Shown here piece by piece: positions 35,069 to 43,099 of a DNA stretch of 64,000 nucleotides. This DNA is from Senimuribacter intestinalis (GTDB taxonomy: Bacteria; Bacillota; Clostridia; Peptostreptococcales; Anaerovoracaceae). Numbering within the stretch: the stretch's first letter is position 1; each line of letters starts with the position of its first letter. The position numbers were made by a program, and so were the translations under genes. The notes below the pieces were generated by a model. That model made no database searches and was not told the origin of the DNA. It saw nothing but the letters and a program-made list of their open reading frames with translations. The stretch spans positions 1 through 64,000 of the forward strand of contig CALPCJ010000009.1 in the NCBI GenBank assembly GCA_943192975.1. Reading direction: 5' to 3'.

Positions 35069-35238
35069 TTTGTTTGCTCTGTGAGGTTATTCTAACATGA
35101 CGACTCCTCTAAAAATAGAATCGCAAGTCATGCTTCAATGTTCTCTCAAGCGCCAAAATCTTCGATTTTGTTTGCGCTGTGAGGTTATTATAGCATGACG
35201 ACTCCTTTAAGAATAAAATCGTTAGTCATGCTTCAATG
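35069..35238 (-). repeat. Tandem leader repeats with tiny ORFs upstream of pyrH
   Basis: Two copies of a unit of about 70 bases (35069-35140 and 35168-35238, 99 bases apart) lie between the promoter and pyrH. On the minus strand each has a Shine-Dalgarno-like site (AGAGGAG or AAAGGAG) five bases before an ATG that opens a minimal ORF: Met-Leu-Glu-stop in one, Met-Leu-stop in the other. Each ATG lies inside an inverted repeat with CATGAC at one end and GTCATG at the other. Between the copies CAAAATC and GATTTTG form a small perfect hairpin (35154-35170), and GCGGC...GCCGC (35250-35262) forms another. Confidence 0.7.
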
Positions 35239-35279
35239 ATTCCTTCCTTGCGGCAACGCCGCTTTGAGATTATGGAATC

Positions 35280-35308
35280 ATTATAACATATCTTTCCCTA
35301 AGGGTGAA
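35280..35308 (-). promoter_or_regulatory. Promoter of the pyrH operon
   Basis: TTCACC (35303-35308) and TATAAT (35280-35285) are 17 bases apart on the minus strand, with an extended -10 TG. Transcription would begin near 35273, giving a leader of about 220 bases before pyrH. Confidence 0.65.
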
Positions 35309-35355
35309 CAGATTTTTCGCTTTTATTGCCGACTTTTCCCATTAAATTTCTGTCG

Positions 35356-35619
35356 TCATACTTTATAGAGTTCCCACCTGCATTGTTCAATAATATATTT
35401 CAGCTGATAAATTTTTTCGATTCCGCAGATTTCTGACTGACAGGTGTAAATAAAAGCATGAATCCCTGCCAGCCTGCTTTCCTCCACACACTGAATCCGA
35501 TCCACAGACACTGCGATTCGCTCGCCGGAATCCTCATAATACTTGAATTTGTATGGAACCGGCTTCTTATGGCCTGCAAAGACTGCAACTACGTCTATAG
35601 GTTTTGCCACGATCTTCAT
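35356..35619 (-). CDS. Small protein coupled to a Y-family polymerase
   Basis: Eighty-seven residues, beta-rich, with no family that I can name (starts KIVAKPIDVVAVFAGHKKP). The ATG overlaps the end of the Y-family polymerase gene by four bases, so both are made together under LexA control. A partner or regulatory role in translesion synthesis is inferred from this arrangement. Confidence 0.75.
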   Translation of the reverse strand: MKIVAKPIDVVAVFAGHKKPVPYKFKYYEDSGERIAVSVDRIQCVEESRLAGIHAFIYTCQSEICGIEKIYQLKYIIEQCRWELYKV

Positions 35620-36866
35620 AGCTTATATCCTCCCATCATCACATAATTTCCATCATTGACGCCGCCTTCCAAAGGCTTCATATCCGTATTGACAAAAGTC
35701 CCTCGATAAATGGCTGTTTGCCCAAATCGATCTCTAATCTGATCCACCACTGTATTTAAGTTTTCATCTTCTACAATTCGCTGCAAATCATAGATAGACA
35801 GCTGGTACTCATCTTTGCGAACAAAAGCAGACAAATGAATACCTATCTGGCGAATAGGCTCTCCTTTCCAGCACGCAGAAAACAGCTGACACAAGTAATC
35901 GTAAATGCCAGTGGTGTCGTCCAGAAAAAAAGACAGCTGCATCTGATGGCTATAACGAATAAACCCATTAGTCTTAACGCTGATCCCGATCAGCGACGCC
36001 TTGCACCGATGCCTTCGCAGCCTGCTTGTTACTCTGTCGGTCAGTGCCAGAATATAGTGCTGCGCCTCCTCTTTATCCGTCACATCATAGGGCAGTGTCA
36101 TGCTGTTGCTGAGACCTTTCTGCAAAACCTGATCATTGGGCACTACTCTATCATGATCAATTCCATTGGCGTATTCCCAGATCAGCTGTCCATGGCTTTT
36201 CAAAAGGCTGCGCAAAAGTGCCTTATCGCTATGTGCCAGGTCTCCTATAGTATTGATATTAATCTTTCTGAGTTTCCGCACTGATGCCCTGCCTACCATA
36301 AACAGTTCACCTACAGGAAGAGGCCATAACTTCTCTTCAATTTCTTTGCGATTTAAAAGCGTGTGCACCTTGTCTGGCTTCTCTAATTCCCCTGCCATCT
36401 TCGCCAGTAATTTATTAGTACCCACTCCGACATTGACGGTGAATCCCAATTCTTTTCGAATCCGATCCCTTATGCTAAAAGCGGTCTCTATCGCTTGTGC
36501 ACAATTCCGATTGCCCCTGTCCAGTTCCACAAAGCACTCATCTACGCTGAAACGCTGTATCACTGGTGAATATTCCTGCAAAATACTGTACATGGCCTCA
36601 CTGCACGCCAGATAAAGGTCATAGTCCGGAGGAAATACCTGCAGATTCGGACATTTGCGGAACGCCTCAAAAAGGCTCTCGCCAGTTTTAATCTGGTATT
36701 TTTTCGCTGCCATAGACTTCGCTAAAATAATGCCGTGACGATCTTTCGGGTCTCCTGCGATGACAGAAGGAATCTGTCTGATATCCTGTCCGTATCCCTG
36801 CTCCAAAAGTTTCACAGCGCTCCAGCTGAGATATGCTGAATTGGCATCCACATGTAAAATCGTCAT
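35616..36866 (-). CDS. Y-family (DinB/UmuC-type) translesion DNA polymerase
   Basis: The protein has 416 residues. The catalytic site is formed by HVDANSAYLSW at the start and SVDECFVELD near residue 108. A helix-hairpin-helix region follows (VGRASVRKLRKININTIGDL), then a little-finger domain. The polymerase copies damaged DNA at the cost of accuracy. AGGAGG lies ahead of the ATG, and a LexA box overlaps the transcription start. The sequence departs from typical DNA polymerase IV, so I leave the gene symbol open. Confidence 0.9.
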   Translation of the reverse strand: MTILHVDANSAYLSWSAVKLLEQGYGQDIRQIPSVIAGDPKDRHGIILAKSMAAKKYQIKTGESLFEAFRKCPNLQVFPPDYDLYLACSEAMYSILQEYSPVIQRFSVDECFVELDRGNRNCAQAIETAFSIRDRIRKELGFTVNVGVGTNKLLAKMAGELEKPDKVHTLLNRKEIEEKLWPLPVGELFMVGRASVRKLRKININTIGDLAHSDKALLRSLLKSHGQLIWEYANGIDHDRVVPNDQVLQKGLSNSMTLPYDVTDKEEAQHYILALTDRVTSRLRRHRCKASLIGISVKTNGFIRYSHQMQLSFFLDDTTGIYDYLCQLFSACWKGEPIRQIGIHLSAFVRKDEYQLSIYDLQRIVEDENLNTVVDQIRDRFGQTAIYRGTFVNTDMKPLEGGVNDGNYVMMGGYKL

Positions 36867-36884
36867 CCCCTACACCTCCTAAGA

Positions 36885-36938
36885 GAACGCATGTTCTTTT
36901 CGTAGTTTCACTATATCACGTTCCTTGACTCCATGCAA
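36885..36938 (-). promoter_or_regulatory. LexA (SOS) box and promoter of the Y-family polymerase
   Basis: GAACGCATGTTC (36885-36896) is a perfect Gram-positive LexA site of the GAAC-N4-GTTC type. It lies just downstream of a promoter on the minus strand: TTGCAT (36933-36938), 17 bases, TATAGT (36910-36915). Repression until DNA damage is the expected behaviour. From 36939 to 37165 I see no gene; the plus-strand frame there has no ribosome site. Confidence 0.85.
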
Positions 36939-37165
36939 CAGGAAACTTTTCCCAAAATCTGCTTTCATGAGACCCCGCCTACTCCCGCATTTTACGCAAA
37001 CAAAAGCAGAATGCGCGCTAACGGTTATTTGCCGTCAAACCAACATCCTGCCTTATAAATTTGCCATTTCTAGTATTGCAGAAATCCTTTGCCGCCTTTG
37101 TACCTCAGTTCACATTCAGCAATTCTCCCCCCAGTCTGCAATTCCTCAAAATCATGGTTTGCTCT

Positions 37166-37621
37166 TTAAACTTCTACAATCGCCTCAATTTCTACCGGTG
37201 CATCCATAGGAAGCTGATTGGTTCCCACAGCAGTTCGTGCGTGTCTTCCCTTTTCACCAAAAACATCATAAAGAAGCTGCGAAGCAGCGTTTGCTACAAG
37301 ATGCTGCTGCATAAAGCCTGTCTTGCTATTGACAAACACCTGGATTTTCGTAATGTTTTTCACCTTATCCAAATCTCCCAAATAGTCCTTCAGCGCTGCC
37401 ATTAAATTGATAATGCATCTTCTCGCTGCCTCCTCAGCCTGTTCCATAGAAACAGTATCTCCTACCTTGCCGCTTACTAAAAGCTTTCCATCAACAAAAG
37501 GTACCTGTCCTGCAACAAATAGAGCATTTCCCAGTTGTTTTACCGGAATGTACATTGCACCTGGAGGAGACGCTAAGGGTAATTCTATTCCGAGTTCTTC
37601 AATTCTTTTTTCTGCAATCAT
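37166..37621 (-). CDS. ridA: RidA family enamine/imine deaminase
   Basis: RidA proteins hydrolyse reactive enamines and imines released by PLP enzymes. The protein has about 151 residues from the ATG at 37621 (MIAEKRIEELG), which follows GAGGTG by six bases. Upstream ATGs lie over the promoter. Family features include NALFVAGQVPFVDGKL, then KITKIQVFVNS-like and GRHARTAVGTNQLPMDAPV with the substrate-binding Arg. It is transcribed away from the PAS-HTH regulator and may detoxify products of the PLP lyase at 40362-41558. Confidence 0.9.
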   Translation of the reverse strand: MIAEKRIEELGIELPLASPPGAMYIPVKQLGNALFVAGQVPFVDGKLLVSGKVGDTVSMEQAEEAARRCIINLMAALKDYLGDLDKVKNITKIQVFVNSKTGFMQQHLVANAASQLLYDVFGEKGRHARTAVGTNQLPMDAPVEIEAIVEV

Positions 37622-37661
37622 TAAAATCACCTCATCTTTCATCATTGTCTTTACTAATTTG

Positions 37662-37706
37662 ATTATACTCCGCAGGAGTTTGTTTGTCAATATTCAGTTG
37701 ACAAAC
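37662..37706 (-). promoter_or_regulatory. ridA promoter with TTTGTCAA palindrome
   Basis: On the minus strand TTGACA (37685-37690), 17 bases, TATAAT (37662-37667). The -35 box is one arm of an inverted repeat, TTTGTCAA, 7 bases, TTGACAAA (37683-37705). The position is right for an operator of the neighbouring regulator. Confidence 0.7.
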
Positions 37707-37862
37707 AGTCAATTAATTTCATGTCATCCTCTGCTGCATACGTCATCGATAGGATTCCCCTATCGGTTTTGCTTACAATTTGTCTTGCTGATTGCCACAA
37801 ACCATGGTAGAATAATACTGGTTTTGTCAAAGACAAGCTAGCTTCAGGGAGGATTATCGCCA

Positions 37863-38579
37863 ATGAGTCAAAACAAAGAAAATAAACAGACCAAAGAACA
37901 AATTTTAGATTTTATGACCCGTACCGCAGAAGGCCTTGCACAGATGTTTGGTCACTCCTGCGAAACACTGATTCACGACATGAGTATACCGGGTCACCCT
38001 ATTATCGCTATTTATAACGGTCATGTCAGCGGAAGATCTGTAGGCTCTACGGCTGATATTTTCGGTGATGATATCATGGCAGAAGGACACCTGCAGACAG
38101 TAGGAACACGCACTGCTCAAGCAGAAGATACAGATACTGCGCCTTATCATTTTAAGCCGGAAACTGATATCATCAACTCCCTCGCGATTACCAAAAATGG
38201 GAGATATATCAAGTCTACGACTTTTAACTATGTGGGGGAAGACTATCACTATGCACTAGGAATTAATTTTGACTACACGTCTTTAGGCAGCGCTATGTCC
38301 ACCTTGGAAGGTCTCGTTGCCATCGGCAGCGATCTCAATGATGCCATCAAAGACTCCAGCAACAATCAACTGGAAGAAATCTTCAAAGACTGCCTGTCCA
38401 TCGTTGGAAAAACGCCGCAGGCTATGAAAAAAAATGACCGTCTGCAGCTCATTGCCCTTTTAATACAGCGCAATGCCTTCAGCTTTCAGAAGTCAATTAC
38501 ATACGTTGCAGAGCAGCTGAACGTATCCCGTTATACAATCTATAAATACTGTCACGAAGTGGAGGAATCGCTTAAATAA
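37863..38579 (+). CDS. YheO/DauR-type PAS-HTH transcriptional regulator
   Basis: The protein has 238 residues. The N-terminal YheO-like PAS domain contains CETLIHDMSIPGHPIIAIYN and a GRSVGS motif. The C-terminal helix-turn-helix ends with FQKSITYVAEQLNVSRYTIYK. DauR in Pseudomonas represses D-arginine catabolism, and family members respond to small molecules of amino-acid breakdown. GGAGG lies ten bases before the ATG. A likely promoter is TTGCTG, 17 bases, TAGAAT (about 37781-37816). It is divergent from ridA and next to a peptide and amino-acid catabolic cluster, so it is the best candidate to control that cluster. Confidence 0.88.
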   Translation: MSQNKENKQTKEQILDFMTRTAEGLAQMFGHSCETLIHDMSIPGHPIIAIYNGHVSGRSVGSTADIFGDDIMAEGHLQTVGTRTAQAEDTDTAPYHFKPETDIINSLAITKNGRYIKSTTFNYVGEDYHYALGINFDYTSLGSAMSTLEGLVAIGSDLNDAIKDSSNNQLEEIFKDCLSIVGKTPQAMKKNDRLQLIALLIQRNAFSFQKSITYVAEQLNVSRYTIYKYCHEVEESLK

Positions 38580-38580
38580 T

Positions 38581-38844
38581 TCACTTAACACATTCACTAA
38601 CTGACAATTCCCTTAAAAACCGCAAAAGATACTCATACGCCTCCCTGCCGCGAACAACAATCTCAACACCTCTGGCAGAATTAAAAACCAGAATCGAAAG
38701 TCCGCTTCCAATAGCGGTCTTTTTTATAATTTCAGCCGCTTCCATCGCGCTTATTCCTGTAACCGCTGCCTGAGCCTGTCCTGCACATTCCTCTATAGCA
38801 ATCAGCTGTGGAGCAGCCTCCTGCCACCGTATTGCATCATTCAT
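38581..38844 (-). CDS. Small protein of unknown function convergent with the regulator
   Basis: About 87 residues, starting at 38844 (MNDAIRWQEAAPQL) behind AGGAGG. It has an Ala-rich helix (AGQAQAAVTGISAMEAAEII), then a beta strand and a basic helix. No signal or membrane segment is seen. I do not recognise the family. Its stop codon lies one base from that of the regulator on the opposite strand, with no terminator between them. It sits just downstream of the transporter's terminator. Confidence 0.6.
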   Translation of the reverse strand: MNDAIRWQEAAPQLIAIEECAGQAQAAVTGISAMEAAEIIKKTAIGSGLSILVFNSARGVEIVVRGREAYEYLLRFLRELSVSECVK

Positions 38845-38870
38845 CTTTTCCAAACCTCCTATCCGAAAAA

Positions 38871-38896
38871 TAAAAGCGACATTGCTGCCGCTTTTA
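38871..38896 (-). terminator. Terminator of the GPH transporter gene
   Basis: TAAAAGCG (38871-38878) pairs with CGCTTTTA (38889-38896). On the minus strand the stem is followed by TTTTT. It lies 31 bases after the transporter stop. Confidence 0.75.
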
Positions 38897-38926
38897 TTCA
38901 TATTACAATCTCATTTTATGTACACA

Positions 38927-40306
38927 TTACTGTGCTGCTTTTCTAGCCTCAATCTCTTTTTTCAGTTCCGGCAGCTTCTTTTCAATTTTGTAAATATACA
39001 GCAGAAGCAGCCCCATGACTACATATACTGCAAGCTGTGCAGTGAACTGCAGATGGAAAAAGGCGCTAAGCACATTTGCCGGCTGGGTTGCAGCAGTTGG
39101 ATCAAAGCCGACTGCATCCAGTACAAATCCGGCAACCGTAGTACCAAATGCCAATCCAATTTTTGTTCCAATACCATATGCGCTCATAATGACGCTGGTA
39201 TTCTTGTGCCCTGTCTTCCATTCGCCATAGTCAACACAGTCCATAATACACTGCGGTACCACTGCGCTTACCATTACAGGCCCGAGAGACTGCACGGTGG
39301 TGATGACTACATAAAAAGTGACGCTAGGCACACCTGTAATAACTGCTGCAAGCAAGCTGAGAGCTGCCAGCGTACATCCAATTAAACCTGTACCTGCATT
39401 TCCGAATCGCTTATACAGCGGCACCAGAAGCAGAACCGGTACTAGTCCGACAATCGTGCTCGGTACAGAAGCATAGGACATGGCGTTAACATCTCCCAAA
39501 TTGTAAGTACAGTAGTAGACCATGACAGCACCTCCAATGGAGGAAATCAGCATTTTCACCACCTGCATTGTCAGAACCGCCAAAGCAGGTCTGTTTTCTA
39601 CCAGTGCTTTTATCATCTGTCCCGCACTCGGCGCAGCTGATTTGACGTTGCCCTCCTCTTCATAGTCTTCATACTCATAGCCCTTTACTGTGCAAGTGCC
39701 GACATAACCAATAATTGCATACACAACCGCATAAATTGCAGCAAGTTTTGCAAAGGCTGTCGCTTCGCCGTAGCCTGCCAGCCAGCCGACAAGTGGCATT
39801 GTTACTGCCGGTACAACAGCGTTAAGGATGGTATTATACACGTTGTCATAGACATTCAGCTTTGCACGTTCTGCACCATTAGATGTCAGTTTTGGTCTGA
39901 GGGAATCCTTAGAAATACTAAAAACTGTCTGAGACATTCCCAAGCCTATAAAGGATACCGCAGCCCATACGACCTTCATAGTATAAGATAAATCCGGCGC
40001 TGAATAGCAGAGCACCATGAAAATTCCTACCGGAACCAGCGCACAACGCATGAAGAAAATGCACTTATTCGGTCTCCTGCTCTTTTCTACAATAATTCCC
40101 ACCATAGGGTCATTGATAAAGTCCCAAATACGGGCAATCATGATAATAAGTCCGGCTGCTGTTCCACTGATACCGAGAAAGTTTGTGAAAAACATCAGCA
40201 GAAAGTACATCTGGAGCAGCATCTGCAATGTTGCTGACACGTTGAGAAGCGGATACCCCATCAGTACTCTCATAGGCAATTTACGGTCGTTGTTGTTTGT
40301 TGACAT
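38927..40306 (-). CDS. GPH-type (MelB-like) cation symporter
   Basis: The protein has 459 residues with about twelve transmembrane helices. The family motif ARIWDFINDPMVGIIVEKS follows helix 2, and DCVDYGEWKTG lies in the later loop, as in glycoside-pentoside-hexuronide:cation symporters of the major facilitator superfamily. Most members carry sugars. Here the neighbours degrade peptides and sulphur amino acids, so the substrate may be something else. AAGGAG lies eight bases before the ATG. It has its own promoter with the shared TTGACAAAATGTTT element upstream. Confidence 0.85.
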   Translation of the reverse strand: MSTNNNDRKLPMRVLMGYPLLNVSATLQMLLQMYFLLMFFTNFLGISGTAAGLIIMIARIWDFINDPMVGIIVEKSRRPNKCIFFMRCALVPVGIFMVLCYSAPDLSYTMKVVWAAVSFIGLGMSQTVFSISKDSLRPKLTSNGAERAKLNVYDNVYNTILNAVVPAVTMPLVGWLAGYGEATAFAKLAAIYAVVYAIIGYVGTCTVKGYEYEDYEEEGNVKSAAPSAGQMIKALVENRPALAVLTMQVVKMLISSIGGAVMVYYCTYNLGDVNAMSYASVPSTIVGLVPVLLLVPLYKRFGNAGTGLIGCTLAALSLLAAVITGVPSVTFYVVITTVQSLGPVMVSAVVPQCIMDCVDYGEWKTGHKNTSVIMSAYGIGTKIGLAFGTTVAGFVLDAVGFDPTAATQPANVLSAFFHLQFTAQLAVYVVMGLLLLYIYKIEKKLPELKKEIEARKAAQ

Positions 40307-40338
40307 TTTGCCAATCTCCTTTCAATTCTATGTCTATA

Positions 40339-40389
40339 TTATACCATTTTACGACAAATTGTCAATCATTTTTAAAACATTTTGTCAAT
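40339..40389 (-). promoter_or_regulatory. Promoter of the GPH transporter with the shared motif
   Basis: On the minus strand TTGACAAAATGTTTTAAA (40370-40387) is followed by a second TTGACA, 16 bases and TATAAT. The upstream element lies in the last codons of the PatB-like gene and matches elements before the amidohydrolase (43044) and the S9 peptidases (49265). Confidence 0.65.
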
Positions 40390-41558
40390 TCATTGCAAGC
40401 TTCTGACACTCTTTCTAAGGCTTCCTCAATCTGCATTCTCGAACTGGATAGATTCATTCTTGTCATCCTCTCACAGCCCTCTCCGTAAACTTCTCCTGTT
40501 TCCACCTCAAAAAGGGCCTCTCTCTCAAAGAAATCGTGGAGCTCTTTTCCTGAAATACCAAGAAACGACCAGTCAATCCAGCAGACGGTTGTTCCCTCCA
40601 CAGGAAATACGTATGCCTGCGGCAGATGCTCTCGTAAAAATTCTTTTACCCAAACACCGTTTTTGTAAATATAATCTCTTACAGCCGTAAACCAGGCTTT
40701 TCCTTCCGGACAGTAGGCGCCCAAAACAGAAGCATATTCAAAAGGTCCCAGACTTCCGTAATGATCCGCATATTTCTGCTCTTCGTAACGTGCACGAAGC
40801 TTTGCATCAGGAATAATCGCATGGGCATGATTGACGCCGGTGAAGTTAAAAGCTTTTCCCAGTGATGTGACAGTAATGGCATACGCCTGTCCTTCTTCAA
40901 TGGAAGCATAAGGCTTAGCCTGATGTCCTTCAAAGGTCATTTCTCCAAAAATCTCATCACAGATAACCGGCATCTGATACTTTGCTGACAGCGCCGCTAC
41001 TTTCCGAAGGTCCTCTAGTGGCCAGACCTTGCCTATAGGATTATGTGCATTGCAAAGCACCAAAAGCTTATTTTCGGGCGCCTGCATTTTAGTTTCTAAA
41101 TCCTCAAAATCCATCTGGTACTGCCCATCTACAATTTTCAGCGGATTATGTACCGTTTTCCGTTTCATTCGAGTCGCCGCCTGCTCATAGCGATAATAGA
41201 CCGGCGTCTGTACAATAATCCCGTCGCCTTCTTTCGTTGTCATGCGAATAGCCGTGGCAACTGAAAAAATCGTTCCCAGCACAGGCACAATCCATTCATC
41301 CGCAATGTCCCAGCTGCGCATCTCTTTATGCCACCACTTTACCGCATCCAGATACTGCTGCGTTGGAATCGTAAAGCCATAAATACCTCGTTCCGCCGTT
41401 GCTTTTACTGCCTCCCTAATGCTGGGCGCTGTCGAAAAATCCATTTCGGCTGCCGAAAAGCTGGTAACACCCTGCTTACGCAGCGCCTCCGGTCTAAAGC
41501 GTGCTTTCAAATTTTCTGTTCCCTCATAGGCTCCTGCTCTATCAAAATCGTACATCAT
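40362..41558 (-). CDS. patB: PatB/MalY-type PLP-dependent C-S lyase
   Basis: Fold-type I aminotransferase-like enzyme, 398 residues. It probably cleaves cystathionine or related cysteine S-conjugates to a thiol or sulphide, pyruvate and ammonia. SFSAAEMDFSTAPSIREAV is typical of the family. NAHNPIGKVW lies before the PLP Lys in SLGKAFNFTG (near residue 234). The ATG abuts the stop of the upstream peptidase, so both are co-transcribed. Aminoacrylate released by such lyases is a RidA substrate, which fits the nearby ridA. Confidence 0.88.
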   Translation of the reverse strand: MMYDFDRAGAYEGTENLKARFRPEALRKQGVTSFSAAEMDFSTAPSIREAVKATAERGIYGFTIPTQQYLDAVKWWHKEMRSWDIADEWIVPVLGTIFSVATAIRMTTKEGDGIIVQTPVYYRYEQAATRMKRKTVHNPLKIVDGQYQMDFEDLETKMQAPENKLLVLCNAHNPIGKVWPLEDLRKVAALSAKYQMPVICDEIFGEMTFEGHQAKPYASIEEGQAYAITVTSLGKAFNFTGVNHAHAIIPDAKLRARYEEQKYADHYGSLGPFEYASVLGAYCPEGKAWFTAVRDYIYKNGVWVKEFLREHLPQAYVFPVEGTTVCWIDWSFLGISGKELHDFFEREALFEVETGEVYGEGCERMTRMNLSSSRMQIEEALERVSEACNELTKCFKND

Positions 41559-42971
41559 TTAATCCTCTTTCTTGCGCCAAATCAGTGCCCCCTCAATAGC
41601 GCCTTTCTTTATATCCTCATAGCGTCCTTTTTCAAAGGAAAACCCGCCGTCAAACCACTGATCATCAGCAGCAATCACTTCATCTCCTGCCATCACCCTT
41701 CTAAAGTGTTCGACTGCCTCTTCACCCAGTTCTTCTCCAATCAAAGCTTCCCAGTCTGAAACAGTTACCTTCTCTCCTGCTCTTCTTCGTTCAACAATTA
41801 GTAAGACCAAATCGTCTAAACTTCTCTTGCCGCCGGATTTCTTTCTGAGCAGATAATCCGTCTCCGCCAGATAGATAAAACCTCTCCCATAAGGAACACG
41901 CTGAACCTGATTGTCTTCCCACGCTTTCTCGTAAGCCTCTTCACAGCTCATTGACTGATATGGGTTGTTGTAATAATTGGTACACTTTTCAGTAATCCAG
42001 CCTGCTGCCTGCTCAGAGCCTGCAATTCCACGGCGAAGAGGAATCATTACACTGTAAAACTCTGCGGTACCTTCACTATACCACGGTCCCTTCCCTGCCG
42101 GTTCATCAAGAGCCGGCCAATTATGCACAATTTCATGGGCAAGGGTGTTAAGCGCCTCTTCCATAATCAGCGGCATCGCATCACTGTAACCAAACACGAA
42201 TCCGCCGTCAAAAGCGGTTCCTCCATTAGAAATAGAAAACGGCTCTTTGCGGAAAAATACACTGTACGCTAAGTCTTCATCGCCGAAAAACTCGCACATT
42301 GCAGAAAGAAGTGTTGGCAGCTGCCTAGTAACTTTTTCCTGATCCGGTAAATTTTCATCCAGCCAGTAAATATTCCGCTTTCCGCTTTCATCACTGACTC
42401 TTTTGATTTTCCCTGCCAAATACAGTGAGAAAGTATAGTCCTGTGGCGTTCCGATATAATCAAGATTTCCGCAGCCTTTTATCGCTGCAGCATCAGCATC
42501 TTCCGGCATTTTCGATTTATCCCAGATAAAATGAATGTGGTACTTTCCTTCCTCCACTGCTGCAAGAGATGCTACACCGGGAATCAATGCGCCATTTTTC
42601 TCCTGAATCGTATCAAAATATGGATGACATCTGTCCACGCCAGTCAAATCTCTAGGCAGAAAACAGTAAGAAAACCGCACATTACCTACAGTTTCTCTTT
42701 TCACGCGCCATACTCGCTTGTCAAAACCGGTAACATCCTTTTCCACGGTTTCGCTAAGTGGAAGCGCTCCCTCATCGTCAAAGGCACAAAGACCCTCCTC
42801 TGTAAACTGTGCCCCCGGCACCCCTGCGACCATCTTCCATAAATCCGCCAGCTTATCGCCTGCAGCAAACTGCGGGCTTTCCAAGGTCATCTCAACATCC
42901 GCATACTGAAAATCATATTCTTCACTCATATACGGTCTAAGCTTTATCCATAGCTGTTTTATAGTGTCCAT
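41559..42971 (-). CDS. M61-like zinc metallopeptidase
   Basis: A gluzincin-type peptidase of about 470 residues. The zinc site HEIVHNW is near residue 277, and the third ligand is probably the Glu in GTAEFYS. No signal peptide is seen, so it acts in the cytosol. Overall build recalls M61 glycyl aminopeptidases, but no PDZ domain is clear. I chose the start at 42971 (MDTIKQLWIKL): GGAGG is five bases upstream, and the promoter -10 lies at 43008-43013, inside the longer frame. It is the first gene of an operon with the PatB-like lyase. Confidence 0.8.
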   Translation of the reverse strand: MDTIKQLWIKLRPYMSEEYDFQYADVEMTLESPQFAAGDKLADLWKMVAGVPGAQFTEEGLCAFDDEGALPLSETVEKDVTGFDKRVWRVKRETVGNVRFSYCFLPRDLTGVDRCHPYFDTIQEKNGALIPGVASLAAVEEGKYHIHFIWDKSKMPEDADAAAIKGCGNLDYIGTPQDYTFSLYLAGKIKRVSDESGKRNIYWLDENLPDQEKVTRQLPTLLSAMCEFFGDEDLAYSVFFRKEPFSISNGGTAFDGGFVFGYSDAMPLIMEEALNTLAHEIVHNWPALDEPAGKGPWYSEGTAEFYSVMIPLRRGIAGSEQAAGWITEKCTNYYNNPYQSMSCEEAYEKAWEDNQVQRVPYGRGFIYLAETDYLLRKKSGGKRSLDDLVLLIVERRRAGEKVTVSDWEALIGEELGEEAVEHFRRVMAGDEVIAADDQWFDGGFSFEKGRYEDIKKGAIEGALIWRKKED

Positions 42972-43007
42972 CATGTCCTCCATCAAATTATTTCTTGTGT
43001 CATCTTT

Positions 43008-43072
43008 ATTATACAGAATAAATTTCATTTCGTCAACTCTATATTGACAAAATGTTTATTTATTGCTATGAT
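43008..43072. promoter_or_regulatory. Divergent promoters sharing a GTCAA-N7-TTGAC palindrome
   Basis: Minus strand: TTGACG (43031-43036), 17 bases, TATAAT (43008-43013), for the peptidase-patB operon. Plus strand: TTGACA (43044-43049), 17 bases, TATGAT (43067-43072), for the amidohydrolase. The two -35 boxes form a palindrome with the same 7-base spacing as the ridA site. The plus element reads TTGACAAAATGTTTA. Confidence 0.8.
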
Positions 43073-43099
43073 GAAGTCATACAAAGAAGGGAGATTATT

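Noticed and set aside
36925..37209. Plus-strand frame of 94 codons between the Y-family polymerase and ridA
   Set aside because: It starts inside the SOS promoter region, has no ribosome site and runs into ridA on the other strand.
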